In this document: positions 21,891-32,154 of the stretch, piece by piece
Layout: each line of letters begins with the position of its first letter
Numbering within the stretch: the first letter of the stretch is position 1
Origin: Hippasteria phrygiana
Lineage: Eukaryota; Echinodermata; Asteroidea; Valvatida; Goniasteridae
Assembly (NCBI GenBank): GCA_037893225.1
Contig: JAZGUH010000409.1
Span: 682,001-746,000, forward strand
Direction: 5' to 3'
Length of the DNA: 64,000 bases
The notes under the pieces: model-generated
Seen by the model: only the letters and a program-made list of their open reading frames with translations
What the model was told of the DNA's origin: nothing
Databases searched by the model: none
Program-made: the position numbers and the translations under genes

Positions 21891-22260
21891 TTAACCCTAA
21901 CATTCCTAGGCATTACTTTGGTATAAAGAACTGAGTACTACAGAATACTACTTAGTATTTTGTAGCATGAGTCCGTGACTGATGAATGGGTGTGTAATGA
22001 CAGCAGTCTAGATGCTGGCAACTACATGTAAGTTACTGGGTAAATGTGTCAATGAATTGGATGGCTAAGATAAATAAATGATAAACATTTTTCCTCTAAA
22101 CCGAGCAACCTTAGTACTACATATTACTACGTACACTATTTGGGGTGAAGTACCAAACACTAAAAATTAATACAGGCATTGCACACAAGTAGGTGAGAGT
22201 ACTGCATACTACATTTTACTACTAGAAGTATTTTGTAGCTTTAGGTGATGTTAGGGTTTA
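21891..22260 (+). mobile_element. TTAA-flanked MITE (TTAACCCTAAC family), copy 2
   Basis: TTAACCCTAACATTCC at the left and GATGTTAGGGTTTATA at the right. The interior has tactac/gtagta-rich segments. It lacks the insertion present at 1798-2020 and so preserves the empty site (near 22022-22045). Confidence 0.75.
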
Positions 22261-22385
22261 TAGGCTTGTGATGCCGTACTTACTACTTACTGTGCAGTAC
22301 ACAACATTTACAGTATTTTGGCTATGGAACTTTGACCATCTATACATGATTGTTAGGCTTGATACTAAATATATAATATTTTGAA

Positions 22386-23043
22386 AAATCTTTTTCTCAA
22401 TAATTTGAATGCAATAGGCTGGATGCCTTAATTTGCTCATTAGACCAGTAGCCCAGCTCTATCCTATACATTCCCCCAATTTCAGAAAGGAAAACTCAAG
22501 TCATTTTTCCAGAATTGTGCATGCACATTGAGCAACATGGTAACAGGTGCTTTCTCAAAAGTAACACTAACTTGGGTCACTTTGTAATTTAAGTTCCTTC
22601 ATTCATTTGTGAAACTGTTTTTAATACTTTTTTTGAAACTGGTTTTACAAACTTTCTACAAAAGTTTTCCCATTTTTTTTGCACAAGCATGCACAAGCAT
22701 GTTATAGTTTGTGAAACTGAAAACTGTACCATTTACAAAAAAAAGTCTTTATATAAACTAGCAAACAAATCCTAGGGACTTAATTAACCATTAATTCATG
22801 TACTTTGAAGACTTAACATGTCATGGTTTGTGCAATCAATTAAAATAATTTGAAAAAAGAAAACCAACTATCAAAATGATTTGGTTCCATTGCAAATTTG
22901 CCGGTTTTAGAAAGTGATCAACTTTTTCTCAGACTGTAAATTTTCTGAGAGTGTAACAGTGTTTCTTTATGGTGCTGGTGATATGATGAAATTAGAGTTC
23001 ATTTTGCAAACTGACTAGACAAAGTCCGTCTCTTGAGAAGCCG
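22386..23043 (+). repeat. Direct repeat X, copy 2 (658 bp)
   Basis: Near-identical to 19966-20610 (see that entry). It is followed by unrelated sequence (agaccctccaagttg), which fixes the right edge of the duplication at 23043. Confidence 0.85.
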
Positions 23044-24017
23044 AGACCCTCCAAGTTGAAAATTAAAGTGCTCCGAGACAAACCACGAATAAATTGCTTG
23101 GCTTGCAAGGCCTGGTCATAAATATGCACTAAGGCAGACTCTACGACATCTACAATGTAAATGTATACCTATGAATGTAACACTTGAATGCATGTTCCAA
23201 CATTAATCAAGCAAATGGGGCCGAGTTGATGGCGTTCACGGCATTGTGAAGTGTTCCACCACACGATCAATGTTTTTACAGCAACGCCTGGTAATCATCA
23301 CATAACTCACACACAATTTGCGCAGTTTGCTTAAATTTATCACTTTGTTTTCAGCCAAACAAGGAAGCCTGATTGTAGAGTTTTGTGTTACCAGGGGGAA
23401 GATCCTCGACTGGAATAAAAAGTACAAACAAAAACTGTGTACTGGCCAATCTACTGCAAATGTCAATCAACGTTCAAGATTAAACTGACACTGGGACAGT
23501 TGGCATACAAGCTAAAGTGTGCCACATGTTTATGTAGTGAGTCAGTTGGAGAAAAAGTTGCGTCCGAATATATTTTGTCTTCAGCTGTATTTATGACCAT
23601 TTCCATCACAGCCTCTAGTTACACACGATGAAAAGCACCATTTGTGAGGATATTTCAGTACTTTACATGTACATTGTACATACATGTACCACTTGACAAT
23701 TTTGTTTTGCTTGCTAACTACATCACACCATGGAGGAAGGATATATCCTTCCTCCATGATCACACAGAATGGACACCCAAAGCCTAGTTACTCTAACCTG
23801 AAATACATGTGAATCAGCTGCTACATGTATTAACGATGTAACATGGTGTCCCCTAATTATGTCAGCACATATGTGTTTCACTATATCTCTTGTAATTTTC
23901 AATAATAACCTTACAAATAAATTAGTGTGGTTCCATTTTCTGGTCAGGTACATTCATGTACAGGTAGTACCTGTACATGTATGCATAGTATAAATTTGTA
24001 CAATTAGTCTTGCAAAC
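23044..24017. other. Single-copy interval with an uncertain minus-strand frame
   Basis: On the minus strand, 23236 to about 23400 reads LPCLAENKVINLSKLRKLCV then SYVMITRRCCKNIDRVVEHF, followed by TMP and a stop, with a possible CAATCAG acceptor just upstream. The composition is protein-like but I recognise no family; it could be a last exon or chance. A perfect 30-bp palindrome lies at 23729-23758. Nothing else seen. Confidence 0.3.
23729..23758. repeat. Perfect 30-bp palindrome
   Basis: CATGGAGGAAGGATA followed by its exact reverse complement, centred on ATAT. It shares the CATGGAGGAAG start with the palindrome at 2405-2430. Confidence 0.9.
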
Positions 24018-24019
24018 TA

Positions 24020-24975
24020 CGAGGTGCAATAAAAAAGTTTCGAGACTGTTCCTGTTGCGAACGAACGGAGCACAGCACAGTAATGTGCACATGTAGCCGA
24101 GCAATAACTGTCGTAAGTAAGTATTCCAAGTTACATTGCTTGATTAACATCAGCACCTCTGTTACACGCATTTTTGTGACCACTGGTTTGCGCATATTTG
24201 CGATATCAATATGGACCTGAAACTTGAGCAGAAGCAGCACCCTGTTGAAGTCTGCGAGGATCTCCGTCAACAGGCCCGGGATGACCTAAACTTCATGTCG
24301 AGGATCATCAGTGGTGACAAGAGTTGGGTCTACGGCTACGACCCAGAGACCAAACAGCATTCTTCACAGTGGAAGAGCCCGCAGTCTCCAAGACCGAAGA
24401 AGGCGCGTCAGGTCAGGAGCGCAACCAAGAGCATGCGCATCATTTTTTTTTACATTCGCGGGGTTGTGCACCGTGAATTCGTCCCCAGGGTCAGACTGTC
24501 AACGCCCAGTTCTACTGCACCGTTCTGAGGCATCTGAGGGAGAACATTCGGCACAAACGGCCTGAACTGTGGCGCGCTGGCAATTGGGTGCTCCAACATG
24601 ACAACGCGTCTGCTCACAGCACATTGAAAACATGCGAGTTTCTCGCCTGCAACAACACAATCGTCGCTCCCCACCCCCCCCCCCCCCACCCCCCTACTCG
24701 CCGGATTTGGCTCCCTGCGACTTCTTTCTGTTCCCCAAAATGAAGTTCAAGCTGAAGGGTCGCCGTTTTGACACTGTGGAGGAGATCCAGCGAGAATCAC
24801 AGATGGTGCTTACGGAACGGGATTTCCAGGGAGCGTTCCAAGCATGGCAGGAGCGCTGGGAGCAGTGTATCATTGCACAAGGGGACTACTTTGAAGGGGA
24901 TGGCGGCCAGATTTAAATCACGTACGGTTTTTGCTTGTTATAGGCGCAGTCTCAGAACTTTTTGATCGCACCTTG
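24020..24975 (+). mobile_element. Internally deleted mariner transposon
   Basis: 28-bp inverted ends: CGAGGTGCAATAAAAAAGTT at 24020 and, reverse complemented, CAAGGTGCGATCAAAAAGTT at 24975, with TA on both sides (24018-24019 and 24976-24977). The length is 956 bp against about 1.3 kb for full mariners. The missing part is the N-terminal DNA-binding region. It contains the transposase pseudogene described separately. Confidence 0.93.
24211..24916 (+). pseudogene. Mariner transposase pseudogene (DD34D type)
   Basis: The catalytic half is recognisable across frames. It has the first-Asp motif SGDKSWVYGYDPETKQ (24308-24355) then SPRPKKARQVRS; the second-Asp motif WVLQHDNASAHS (about 24584-24620); and the third-Asp motif YSPDLAPCDFFLFPKMK (24695-24750), ending in FQAWQERWEQC and GDYFEGDG. 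Frame changes occur near the T10 run at 24443 and near 24528. A C-rich run (24668-24695) codes for extra prolines between the second and third Asp, a spacing that is normally strict in mariners. The N-terminal helix-turn-helix part is missing. The nuclease would be inactive. Confidence 0.93.
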
Positions 24976-24977
24976 TA

Positions 24978-25974
24978 TGGGTCATTCCATAAATTTGGAG
25001 TGCAAAAGTGTGAAATTCTTTTAGTGTCCCTGTTACACGTGACTTTTTCAGCCCTTTTTTCACAACATCCAGGATTTTACACAGCTTACATAACACAGCA
25101 CTGAAATTGATTAAGACAAGGAACTTGGTCACAGTGTCAAAAAATGTTGTTGTAATCAATTGATCATTGTGCAGTGATGCATAACTGAAATTAATTGAGA
25201 CTCATAGGGATTTAGGCCAAGGATAGGGAGTATCTGCACACTCAAAACATTTTTAATTGACTTTATGGTTTTGTAGTTATTTCAGAAATAGTTAGAGTGA
25301 CACTTTTTTGGGACATACTTGTAGTACAAAACTTTCATCTGCCCAACAACATCTGCCCAACAAAAATACATGTACATGTATCATGAGTAAATATTCAATA
25401 AAAATATTAAAAAACTGGACTTGTAACAAAATGTCACATTTTGTGTCCCAACTTCATGGAATGTCCCTACTGTCAATCAATCTACAGTGTTAAAAAAACC
25501 TAAACACTTTTTAAGAGGAAAATTTCACGGTATTGGGGAAATATGGCCAAATTGTTTGAACTTATTTATTAACTACACGTACATGTACACCATCTTAGTG
25601 GTACATGGTGAAAATTTACTTAAAAAGAAAACTCAAATAAGAATGGCATGCAAATGTATGCAAACGTTATTAGAGTCAATACCAAAATGATATTTTCCAG
25701 TAAAAAATTAACCAAATGGACGACAATGGTCTGCAGTTTTCTACCTGCAAAGTTGAAGGGTAATATAGACAGGGAAAGGCTCTGTCTGCTGCACTACAAA
25801 ACATTCAGTAGTCGATTCTCTACAAGTCCTTTCACAAGTCCTTTCACAAGTCCAGTCAGTAGTCCTTTCATAAAGCTGGTCACAAGTAACTGCATGAACA
25901 ATGACAAAGGAATGCCTTTGTCAAAGCTCATTTGAATAGCTTGTGATTGGGATTAGGACTGGAGGGCTTGTGAT
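24978..25974. other. No recognisable gene
   Basis: AT-rich interval. At about 25815-25870 the motif acaagtcctttc is repeated three to four times, anticipating the minisatellite that follows. Confidence 0.45.
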
Positions 25975-26140
25975 GGACTTGCAGGGACTTGCAGGGACTT
26001 GCAGGGACTTGCAGGGACTTGCAGGGACTTGCAGGGAATTGCAGGGACTTGCAGGGACTTGCAGGGACTTGCAGGGACTTGCCGGGACTTGCCGGGACTT
26101 GCAGGGACTTGCAGGGACTTGCAGGGACTTGCAGGGATTT
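25975..26140 (+). repeat. 10-bp minisatellite GCAGGGACTT, 16 units
   Basis: Sixteen consecutive 10-bp units at 25981-26140. Variants: GCAGGGAATT (26031), GCCGGGACTT (26081 and 26091), GCAGGGATTT (26131). The array is bracketed by ttgtgatggact on both sides (about 25969 and 26140). Since 10 is not a multiple of 3, all frames cycle, producing open frames on both strands that encode repeats such as GLAGTCRDLQ; these are not genes. Confidence 0.95.
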
Positions 26141-26309
26141 GTGATGGACTCGACTACATCTCTGCAGTCTGGACACTTTTTACTAGCACACCCTCCAGAC
26201 ACTGATACAAGTGATGTAAGAACCTGCCATATTAGGGAGACTATCCCGTGAAAAAATTACATAAATGAAATCACTCAAGTATGACCACAGGCATGCATCA
26301 GAAACCTTA

Positions 26310-27375
26310 AGCCGTGTTTCCATTGGACTTATTTTTGTCAATCTACCACGACTTTGCTTTAGAATGACAAAATTAAGTCCAATGGGGACACGCGGTAAAC
26401 TAACGTCCCTGTCAACTTACCGTGACCTTGATGTAAAACAACCAGGCCGAAAACAGTCGCGGAAGATATACGCGCGGCCGCGTAAAGTCATCAGGGACAA
26501 TAAAAAGTCCAATGGAAACAGCCCCTCCATGGGGAACTACCGCGACCACGCGGAAACCACTGTGTAAACAATGCAACTTCCTGTATCGCGTCAACTACAC
26601 AGCGATTCGCTAGCTTGCGCGTGGAAATGGTGGTATGGTTCCCTGCCACCTGTGATTACATATATACATGTGTACAGTGCAGTTGCGCTAGTTTGCAGCG
26701 GAGAGAACTGACCGACAATCGGTCATGTACGTGCATACAACAGCTATGTTTTTTGTCCGTTCGCTGCTCATGGCAGATTTGATCGATTTTGTGAGAGGTT
26801 TAATTGGGTTAGATGTCAGTGAAAATGTTGGGGAAGGCAGAGAATTTCGAAGACTGCCTCATGGAGACCCACATGCGGGAGTTATACACCATCCCTTCGA
26901 AACCCTCCTGGCGCCTGGTGTTCGCGAGACCCCCAAATCGCGATCAGCCTAACAGTTTCTGTGTGGGCCCCAGTTCTTCTTTCTCTTGGAACTACCACCA
27001 GTTCGGTTGGCTTTTCTTTTTTTTCCGAGTAGGTCTTGGAACCATTTGACGCGATGCCATTCTCTACACTAGACTAGACTGATCTCTTTGTGTCGAAGTG
27101 AGCGCGTCGGTATGTGTACATGTACAGTAGCCGACTACACAATGCAATTTAGTGCACAAAAAATTATGCTAGGTCACTGCATTTATCCCGTTTAGGTCAA
27201 AGGTGATTGTGCACAGTGAGCGCAACGTGTGACATTCTTCCAGCCTCGCAAGGCAAATAAACGTTCTGTCGCAGTTATAAAAGTCCAAATGGGAACGCAC
27301 GGTAGAATTACGTGAAGGCACGTCTTGGCAAGTTTCCGCGAGTCCGCGGAAAAAAAGTCCAATGGATACACGGCT
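26310..27375 (+). mobile_element. Harbinger-like TIR element
   Basis: Ends AGCCGTGTTTCCATTGGACT (26310) and, reverse complemented, AGCCGTGTATCCATTGGACT (27375), with TTA on both sides (26307-26309 and 27376-27378). A 3-bp TWA target with such ends suits PIF/Harbinger-type elements. Internal copies of AAGTCCAATGG occur at about 26372 and 26508. It contains a GC-rich open frame (26773-26952). No DDE nuclease is recognisable, so it is probably non-autonomous. Confidence 0.7.
26773..26952 (+). CDS. Short GC-rich ORF in the Harbinger-like element
   Basis: ATG to TAA, 59 codons, starting MADLIDFVRGLIGLDVSENV and then rich in Arg, His and Pro. Its GC-rich composition is unlike the flanks. I recognise no transposase motif. 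The 3' two thirds of this ORF is conserved in copy A (20611-20750), where the start is lost because the duplication begins inside it. It may be a remnant of the element's first exon. Confidence 0.3.
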   Translation, partial: ADLIDFVRGLIGLDVSENVGEGREFRRLPHGDPHAGVIHHPFETLLAPGVRETPKSRSA

Positions 27376-29254
27376 TTAGAATACAGAGATGTAAGTCAAG
27401 CTAACTTAAATACGAAGGATTGCACTTCAAGAAAGGTCGATGCTTAATTAATGGTGAAGAGTAATTTACTTCTCTGATGAGCTGGCATTTAAATGTGTGA
27501 TTCCACTCTCTAGTGGACATTCCGCATGGATAATTCAGTTGGCAATGGAAGTCAAAAGCTTTGGTGTATGGAAACAGAGCAAATAAAAAGAGCAACAAAC
27601 CTTGCACTGCTAATGAAAAATAGATACAGGAGCAGTGATGCGTGCAGTTCAGGTTATAAATAGCCTCTTTAGAGGGAGTGCAAATGAATGAAAGCTTCAT
27701 GCACTGTCCTACAATACCAATTAATACTGTTTTACGATCTTGTCTAAACACCAACAATTTAGAATGCAGGACTTCAGGAGGCTATGGTGGCAGAGGAAGC
27801 TATGAAGAATACTGTAGTTGTATGGGGTTGGGACAATGCAACCTTTTGAGTGTGTAAGGGGGAGAGGGAGGGGGAGGGGGGAGGGGGAAGGGGGAAGGGG
27901 GAAGGGGGAAGGGGGAAGGGATGAAGGGGTGAAGGGGCAGGGGGAGGGGGCAGGGGGAGGGGGCAGGTGGCAGGGGGGATGTGGTAGAGGTAATGGGATG
28001 TTTAACCCTAACATTCCTAACCCTAACATTCGCAAGGCAAATAAACGTTCTGTCGCAGTTATAAAAGTCCAAATGGGAACGCACGGTAGAATTACGTGAA
28101 GGCACGTCTTGGCAAGTTTCCGCGAGTCCGCGGAAAAAAAGTCCAATGGATACACGGCTTTAGAATACAGAGATGTAAGTCAAGCTAACTTAAATACGAA
28201 GGATTGCACTTCAAGAAAGGTCGATGCTTAATTAATGGTGAAGAGTAATTTACTTCTCTGATGAGCTGGCATTTAAATGTGTGATTCCACTCTCTAGTGG
28301 ACATTCCGCATGGATAATTCAGTTGGCAATGGAAGTCAAAAGCTTTGGTGTATGGAAACAGAGCAAATAAAAAGAGCAACAAACCTTGCACTGCTAATGA
28401 AAAATAGATACAGGAGCAGTGATGCGTGCAGTTCAGGTTATAAATAGCCTCTTTAGAGGGAGTGCAAATGAATGAAAGCTTCATGCACTGTCCTACAATA
28501 CCAATTAATACTGTTTTACGATCTTGTCTAAACACCAACAATTTAGAATGCAGGACTTCAGGAGGCTATGGTGGCAGAGGAAGCTATGAAGAATACTGTA
28601 GTTGTATGGGGTTGGGACAATGCAACCTTTTGAGTGTGTAAGGGGGAGAGGGAGGGGGAGGGGGGGAGGGGGAAGGGGGAAGGGGGAAGGGATGAAGGGG
28701 TGAAGGGGCAGGGGGAGGGGGCAGGGGGAGGGGGCAGGTGGCAGGGGGGATGTGGTAGAGGTAATGGGATGTTTAACCCTAACATTCCTAGGCATTACTT
28801 TGGTATAAAGAACCGAGTACTACAGAATACTACTTAGTATTTTGTAGCATGAGTCCCTCTGTGACTGATGAATGGGTGTGTAATGACAGCAGTCTAGATG
28901 CTGGCAACTACATGTAAGTTACTGGGTAAATGTGTCAATGAATTGGATGGCTAAGATAAATAAATGATAAACATTTTTCCTCTAAACCGAGCAACCTTAG
29001 TACTACATATTACTACGTACACTATTTGGGGTGAAGTACCAAACACTAAAAATGACTACAGGCATTGCACACAAGTAGGTGAGAGTACTGCATACTACAT
29101 TTTACTACTAGAAGTATTTTGTAGCTTTAGGTGATGTTAGGGTTTATAGGCTTGTGATGCCGTACTTACTACTTACTGTGCAGTACACAACATTGACAGT
29201 ATTTTGGCTATGGAACTTTGAACATCTATACATGATTGTTAGGCTTGATACTAA
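26806..29254 (+). repeat. Duplicated block Y, copy B, with an internal tandem duplication
   Basis: It matches 20609-22368 but is longer, because 27247-28030 is repeated at 28031 onward with a 784-bp period. The junction reads ttaaccctaacattccta then accctaacatt then cgcaaggc, so the first unit ends within the start of a TTAA MITE. A 118-codon minus ORF occurs identically in both units (27401 and 28185). It is also present, truncated, in copy A, so it is a repeat shadow. Confidence 0.88.
28773..29146 (+). mobile_element. TTAA-flanked MITE (TTAACCCTAAC family), copy 3
   Basis: Closely matches 21891-22260, being part of the duplicated block, with few substitutions and a 4-bp insertion (gtccctctgtgac against gtccgtgac). 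It also preserves the empty site for the piggyBac-like MITE. Confidence 0.75.
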
Positions 29255-29859
29255 TTGCTGTGCAGTGTAAGGCATTTTCAATGTACAGCCTATAGGCAAT
29301 TCCACAGCAATAGTGACAAAACATTCAAAAATAATTCAAACACTTTGATATGTTTTTTAAAGTTTGGATTGCATTCTGCATATATTGTGGATAACAAATC
29401 TCTCTGTTTTACTAAATTAGCTCTCAATGTTTTGTAAAATAATATTTTTGAAGATAGGACTTTTTTGGTGATTTCTCAAACGTCAGAGACGTAATGTAAG
29501 CGACATCACCTAGTACTGAGTTGATGCAAGCCCTGCCTAGATTGCTAATTGATTTAAATTAATGTTAATATTCAGCTCTGAAGACAGGCACTTTTGAAGT
29601 GAGTTCAACCAGTTTAGAAGACAATCGGTACTCTTAAAAAGTACTCTTAAAAACACCATGTGCATTTTTGGTAACATTATAATTAGTGACAACCAATAAA
29701 CTGAATGTTTAGAAAACAGGAACCAAAGTTCTCCCTCTCAAGTAGCTACGCCTCACCACCAATTTGTGTCGTGGCAGTTTTGCCTTAGATTGGGTAAAAT
29801 CAGACTTTGAAGCTATGAGGGATGAAGTGACATGACAGTCTATATATAAAATGTAACGT
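29255..29859. other. No recognisable gene or element
   Basis: AT-rich interval, nothing distinctive. Confidence 0.4.
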
Positions 29860-29867
29860 TAGTGACG

Positions 29868-30029
29868 CAGAGTTGTAATCGAGTCAGTCACAAGTCAATC
29901 AAAGTCAGATCAAAAGTCAATCACAAGTCAGCTCATATATGGGATGAACAATGTGTGTTTTAATAGCTTGTTACATGGCTTGAGACCAGAATTGTGAAGT
30001 GACTTGTGATGACTCGATTAACAACTCTG
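29868..30029. mobile_element. hAT-like MITE
   Basis: Left CAGAGTTGTAATCGAGTCAG and right, reverse complemented, CAGAGTTGTTAATCGAGTCA. The 8-bp flanks TAGTGACG (29860-29867) and TAGTGATG (30030-30037) agree at 7 of 8 bases. CAG ends and 8-bp target duplications are typical of hAT elements. The interior is rich in caagtca motifs, as in the 54.7-55.5-kb elements. Confidence 0.75.
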
Positions 30030-30037
30030 TAGTGATG

Positions 30038-31726
30038 GTGTACATACAATGTATACGTTCGAGGACAAGAGGAGAAAGAAAATACAAAGGAATCTTTCTT
30101 GTCCTCGGGAGTCGGTCTTTTGTTAAAATCGGTCCTCGGATATAAAAATACATGCTTAGTCTATGAGGTTGTGTTATATTAAAGGAACAATAGGAAACAC
30201 AAAGCATTGTCCTCAGTAGTATAGAAAAAAAGACTTATGCTACATGGAAATGTATGTGCACCGGTCAAGTAGGCTTTACGTACAGAACATTGACAATATG
30301 CAGGTTGCTAATTGGCTCTATGAGATACTATATATAAAGTATGTGTACTTGTGTATGAGGTTGGCCTTGTGATACTTGCTAGTGCAGCACACAGCATTTG
30401 CAATGTGCAGGTTAGTCAGTTACATTGTATGTCTCAGTTCAGGAACAAAAGCTGTGCCTCTCTACAATAGGCTACATATTCATAAATACTTCAAGATAGT
30501 TTAATCATTTGTATTCATTGATTCCCTGCCATATAGTGCAAAAACATTTGATGCTGCCTAACCTTGTTAGTGATATGGGTATATGCACTGTATGCAGTGG
30601 GAAGTGCGTAAGGCGCAATTAACAGTTGGATGTGTGCATTATACAATATGTGTATTGCAGGTGCATGCAAAAGATACTGGTGCTAGGACCTACGAGAACA
30701 AAATGTAGTATGGATTTACAGACCTGAGTGTATACATGAGAATGCAAAACTACTTTTCTAACCCCTGTTAAGAGTTTATGATACAAAATGAACTTATAAA
30801 GGTGAATTTGAGGAGTATCATGTTTAGGGTAATGCCTGTCCCTGCAAGATCATGTTGTCATACTATTTCTTCATTAACCTATTGAAGGGTGCTTTTCCCC
30901 TGTGTAATAGCTACTTAAGCCAATATATATTGCTAAGCCCTATTAGATGGCATCATTCATTCAAAGGATGGCCTCCTTTGAGGATGGCTTGGGTATCACA
31001 TGACAAGACAATGCTTGTGATGGTACAAGGTACACGTACATTAATTTATGGCCTTCATCAATGCACTACGATTACACCTCCAAAAAATCTACCCGGTCAT
31101 AATTCGTCAGTGATTGGTGGTGGACGTGCATTTTTTAAACTGCTTTTTCTAGACCCCAAAATAAATGCACTTTCTGCAAAAATTGATTCATGTGCTGAGC
31201 CTCTGCGTGTCACTTAAATCTTGAGATTCTGAAAGGGCAAAAGTACATATGAGGCTGGAGGAATAACAGAGTCTGACAAACTAGTCAAGCCTGGTTTATG
31301 TCAACTTGTGCATATTTATGGTGCAACAAGAACAGGCAAAGGATTGACCAAAAAGGGCAAAATGTCCTCGAAGTTAGAAATTGTGAACAGAACCAATGAG
31401 ATGAATTGCAAACAAAAAGGGCGAACAGACAAGGACAATAGGGAAGTCCTCGGTATACACCATAAGCAAATTTATGAAATTTATGTAAAGTCGTGTTTTA
31501 CTATACTACTGAGGACTCAAGATGCTCTTTTCCATTGTTCCCATTTTTTCTCAACAAGTCCCATAAGGTTTGTACATGAACACTACTGAGGAATTAGGCT
31601 CAGGTCCTCAGTTGCATTGTAATCACCAATCCCCTATTGTCCCAAGTCCTCATCACAGGTAATGGATAACCTGTGAGTGTAAGTTTGCCAATCACTACAT
31701 GTGTGCATAGTGTACAGTGGTCACCC
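30038..31726. other. No recognisable gene
   Basis: Mostly unique AT-rich sequence. A plus-strand ORF of 121 codons (30852-31217) has no motif I recognise and no clear splice or promoter context. Related gtcctcgg/cctcagt motifs around 30055-30140 and 31450-31640 suggest an old repeat I could not define. Confidence 0.4.
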
Positions 31727-31729
31727 TAA

Positions 31730-31868
31730 TGAAAAAAGTACCATGGTAAAACCATGGTAAATGGTAACAGTAGCAAGGTAATGCCATGCATAGTACCAAG
31801 CATGGACATGGTTTTACCATGGTTTTACAATAGATTTACCGTGGTAACCATACCATGGTACTTTTTCA
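31730..31868. mobile_element. 139-bp MITE built from CCATGGTA motifs
   Basis: Ends TGAAAAAAGTACCATGGTAA and, reverse complemented, TGAAAAAGTACCATGGTATG, flanked by TAA on both sides (31727-31729 and 31869-31871). The palindromic CCATGG recurs at least four times, so the element is nearly self-complementary throughout. The TAA target suggests a Harbinger-like origin. Confidence 0.8.
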
Positions 31869-32154
31869 TAAGGCCAGCACAACACAAATGAGCCCCCACT
31901 GGTACAACAATGTACATGTATGTGCATGGTATGTTCTTAACTGATTACCAAGCTTTGTGAAGTTATTATAAGGAGGGAATTTCACATGTATTTTGCTTAA
32001 GTTTAAACCTTGCATATAAGTGTGCCACATTCACTTCCAATTATGAACTTTATTTGAACACCATGTACACAGGCTTGTAGGCGACAATAATGGGCATATA
32101 CATGTAGAAGTTTCCATGAAGGCCAGAAAAGCTTTTCTTCACAAATGTGACATA

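Larger units (their letters stand above)
20609..22368 (+). repeat. Duplicated block Y, copy A
   Basis: From gggttagatgtcagtgaaaa to ttaggcttgatactaa it matches 26806-29254. It contains the right half of a Harbinger-like element (ending 21178), unique sequence, a G-rich array (21724-21870), and a TTAA MITE (21891-22260). About 62 bp at 21457-21518 are absent from copy B. ORFs here (for example the 68-codon minus ORF at 21204) recur in the other copies and look non-coding. Confidence 0.85.

Noticed and set aside
21641..21913. Proline-rich minus-strand ORFs of 78-90 codons (also at 27721-28155 and 28505-28795)
   Set aside because: They are direct translations of the (GGGGGA)n array; they occur in several frames and change length with the array.
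19966..23043. LTR retrotransposon with 0.65-kb LTRs
   Set aside because: No TG/CA ends, primer-binding site, polypurine tract or gag/pol. The bracketed block also exists elsewhere without the repeats.
25981..26140. Possible CRISPR-like regularly spaced repeat
   Set aside because: Units are contiguous 10-mers with no spacers, and the sequence is plainly eukaryotic.
25921..26251. Overlapping 68-102-codon ORFs on both strands encoding GLAGTCRDLQ or KSLQVPASPC repeats
   Set aside because: They are produced by a 10-bp minisatellite without stop codons. No start context, splice sites or conserved sequence outside the array.
27401..28541. Two identical 118-codon minus-strand proteins (27401-27757 and 28185-28541)
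   Set aside because: They are identical only because of the 784-bp tandem duplication. They are truncated in copy A (21204-21410), contain no domain, and lie in repeat DNA.
30852..31217. 121-codon plus-strand ORF as a gene
   Set aside because: No recognised motif, no codon-like composition change at its boundaries, and no convincing splice or promoter signals. Left unannotated as a gene.
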